Below are positions 41,968-42,374 of a stretch of 42,374 bases of DNA, piece after piece. The position numbers and the translations under genes were made by a program. Under the pieces are notes generated by a model, which saw only the letters and a list, made by a program, of their open reading frames with translations, was not told where the DNA came from and searched no databases. Origin of the DNA: DASQEH01 sp035633755 (GTDB taxonomy: Bacteria > Actinomycetota > Actinomycetes > Propionibacteriales > Nocardioidaceae); the NCBI GenBank assembly GCA_035633755.1, contig DASQEH010000058.1, positions 1 to 42,374 of the forward strand, given 5' to 3'. Each line of letters starts with the position of its first letter. The stretch's first letter is position 1.

Positions 41968-42374
41968 ATGACAGCTCAAGCACGCGACGTGGTCGTCGAC
42001 GTCCGCGGGGTGCACAAGCGTTTCGGCGAGCTGGAGGTGCTCAAGGGCATCGACATCCAGCTTCACCGCGGCGAGGTCCTGGTCATCTTCGGGCGTTCCG
42101 GTTCGGGCAAGTCAACGCTGTTGCGCTGCGTCAACTTCCTCGAGGACCCCACCGAAGGCACCATCGAGGTGGCCGGCGTACGGCTGTCAGGCGGCTACCG
42201 GACGCGGCGCAAGCGCGAACAGATCCGCCAGCTCCGGTTGCACGTCGGCATGGTGTTCCAGAACTTCAACCTGTTCCCACAGATGACCGTCCTGCAGAAC
42301 GTCATGTCAGGGCCGGTGTCCGCCAAGAGGCATGACAAGGCCTCGGCACGCACGTTGTCATTACAGCTGCTCGA
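41968..42374 (+). CDS. Amino acid ABC transporter ATPase, partial
   Basis: The first 135 residues of the ATP-binding subunit of the same transporter; it runs off the right edge. Translation reads VVVDVRGVHKRFGELEVLKGID, Walker A GRSGSGKST at 42-50 and Q-loop Q98 in MVFQNFNLFPQMTV, typical of GlnQ/HisP-type ATPases. The signature motif, Walker B and H-loop lie beyond the window. Relative to most GlnQ proteins there is a basic insert before the Q-loop (about 74-90, GGYRTRRKREQIRQLRL), which occurs in some actinobacterial members. ATG 41968 follows the permease stop by 5 nt. Confidence 0.94.
   Translation, partial: MTAQARDVVVDVRGVHKRFGELEVLKGIDIQLHRGEVLVIFGRSGSGKSTLLRCVNFLEDPTEGTIEVAGVRLSGGYRTRRKREQIRQLRLHVGMVFQNFNLFPQMTVLQNVMSGPVSAKRHDKASARTLSLQLL

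Overview
The window is about 42 kb of GC-rich chromosome from an actinobacterium. The order mtrA-mtrB-lpqB-comF-hpf-secA is the actinobacterial (Mycobacterium Rv3246c to Rv3240c) order. Large NAD-glutamate dehydrogenase, an Rv3235-type gene, an FtsEX module, many GTG starts and candidate leaderless genes agree with this. A Propionibacteriales/Nocardioidaceae-type host is my best guess, but there is no rRNA in the window to settle it. I see no insertion sequence, prophage, integrase, tRNA or CRISPR array; the region reads as core chromosome.

Left part (1-11.0 kb): a partial YCII-domain gene, then the envelope-stress operon mtrA-mtrB-lpqB (overlapping or nearly overlapping genes), comF, a 0.4-kb non-coding stretch with a strong hairpin, the ribosome hibernation factor hpf, a YcaQ-type DNA glycosylase, and secA with its zinc-binding tail.

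Central accessory-like part (11.0-18.1 kb): a CDF metal exporter, then a compact set of poorly understood actinobacterial genes: Rv3235-family protein, LysM membrane protein, a protein with two Sm-like repeats, a small BldC/excisionase-type HTH protein, a CpaB/SAF protein and a CpaE-like ATPase with a degenerate P-loop. Two perfect DnaA boxes sit in the two divergent promoter regions of this set. Next comes a cupredoxin-like lipoprotein paired with a polytopic membrane protein.

Metabolic and housekeeping part (18.2-34.3 kb): Ku, PruA, a zinc-ribbon protein, a DUF2505 protein, tryptophan 2,3-dioxygenase, the 180-kDa-class glutamate dehydrogenase, a 73-residue acidic protein, prfB, a stress-promoter gene, ftsE-ftsX with an M23 peptidase, then smpB, a ChaB/Rho_N protein and tmRNA (ssrA). 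PruA and GDH could together carry proline carbon through glutamate to 2-oxoglutarate; smpB and ssrA form the ribosome rescue pair.

Right part (34.3-42.4 kb): a metallo-beta-lactamase-fold hydrolase, a GAF-PAS-GGDEF diguanylate cyclase, an LLM flavin oxidoreductase/FMN reductase operon behind a palindrome-covered promoter, an FUSC-type membrane protein, and a polar amino acid ABC transporter whose ATPase runs off the window end. All names rest on reading the sequence by eye; no database search was run.
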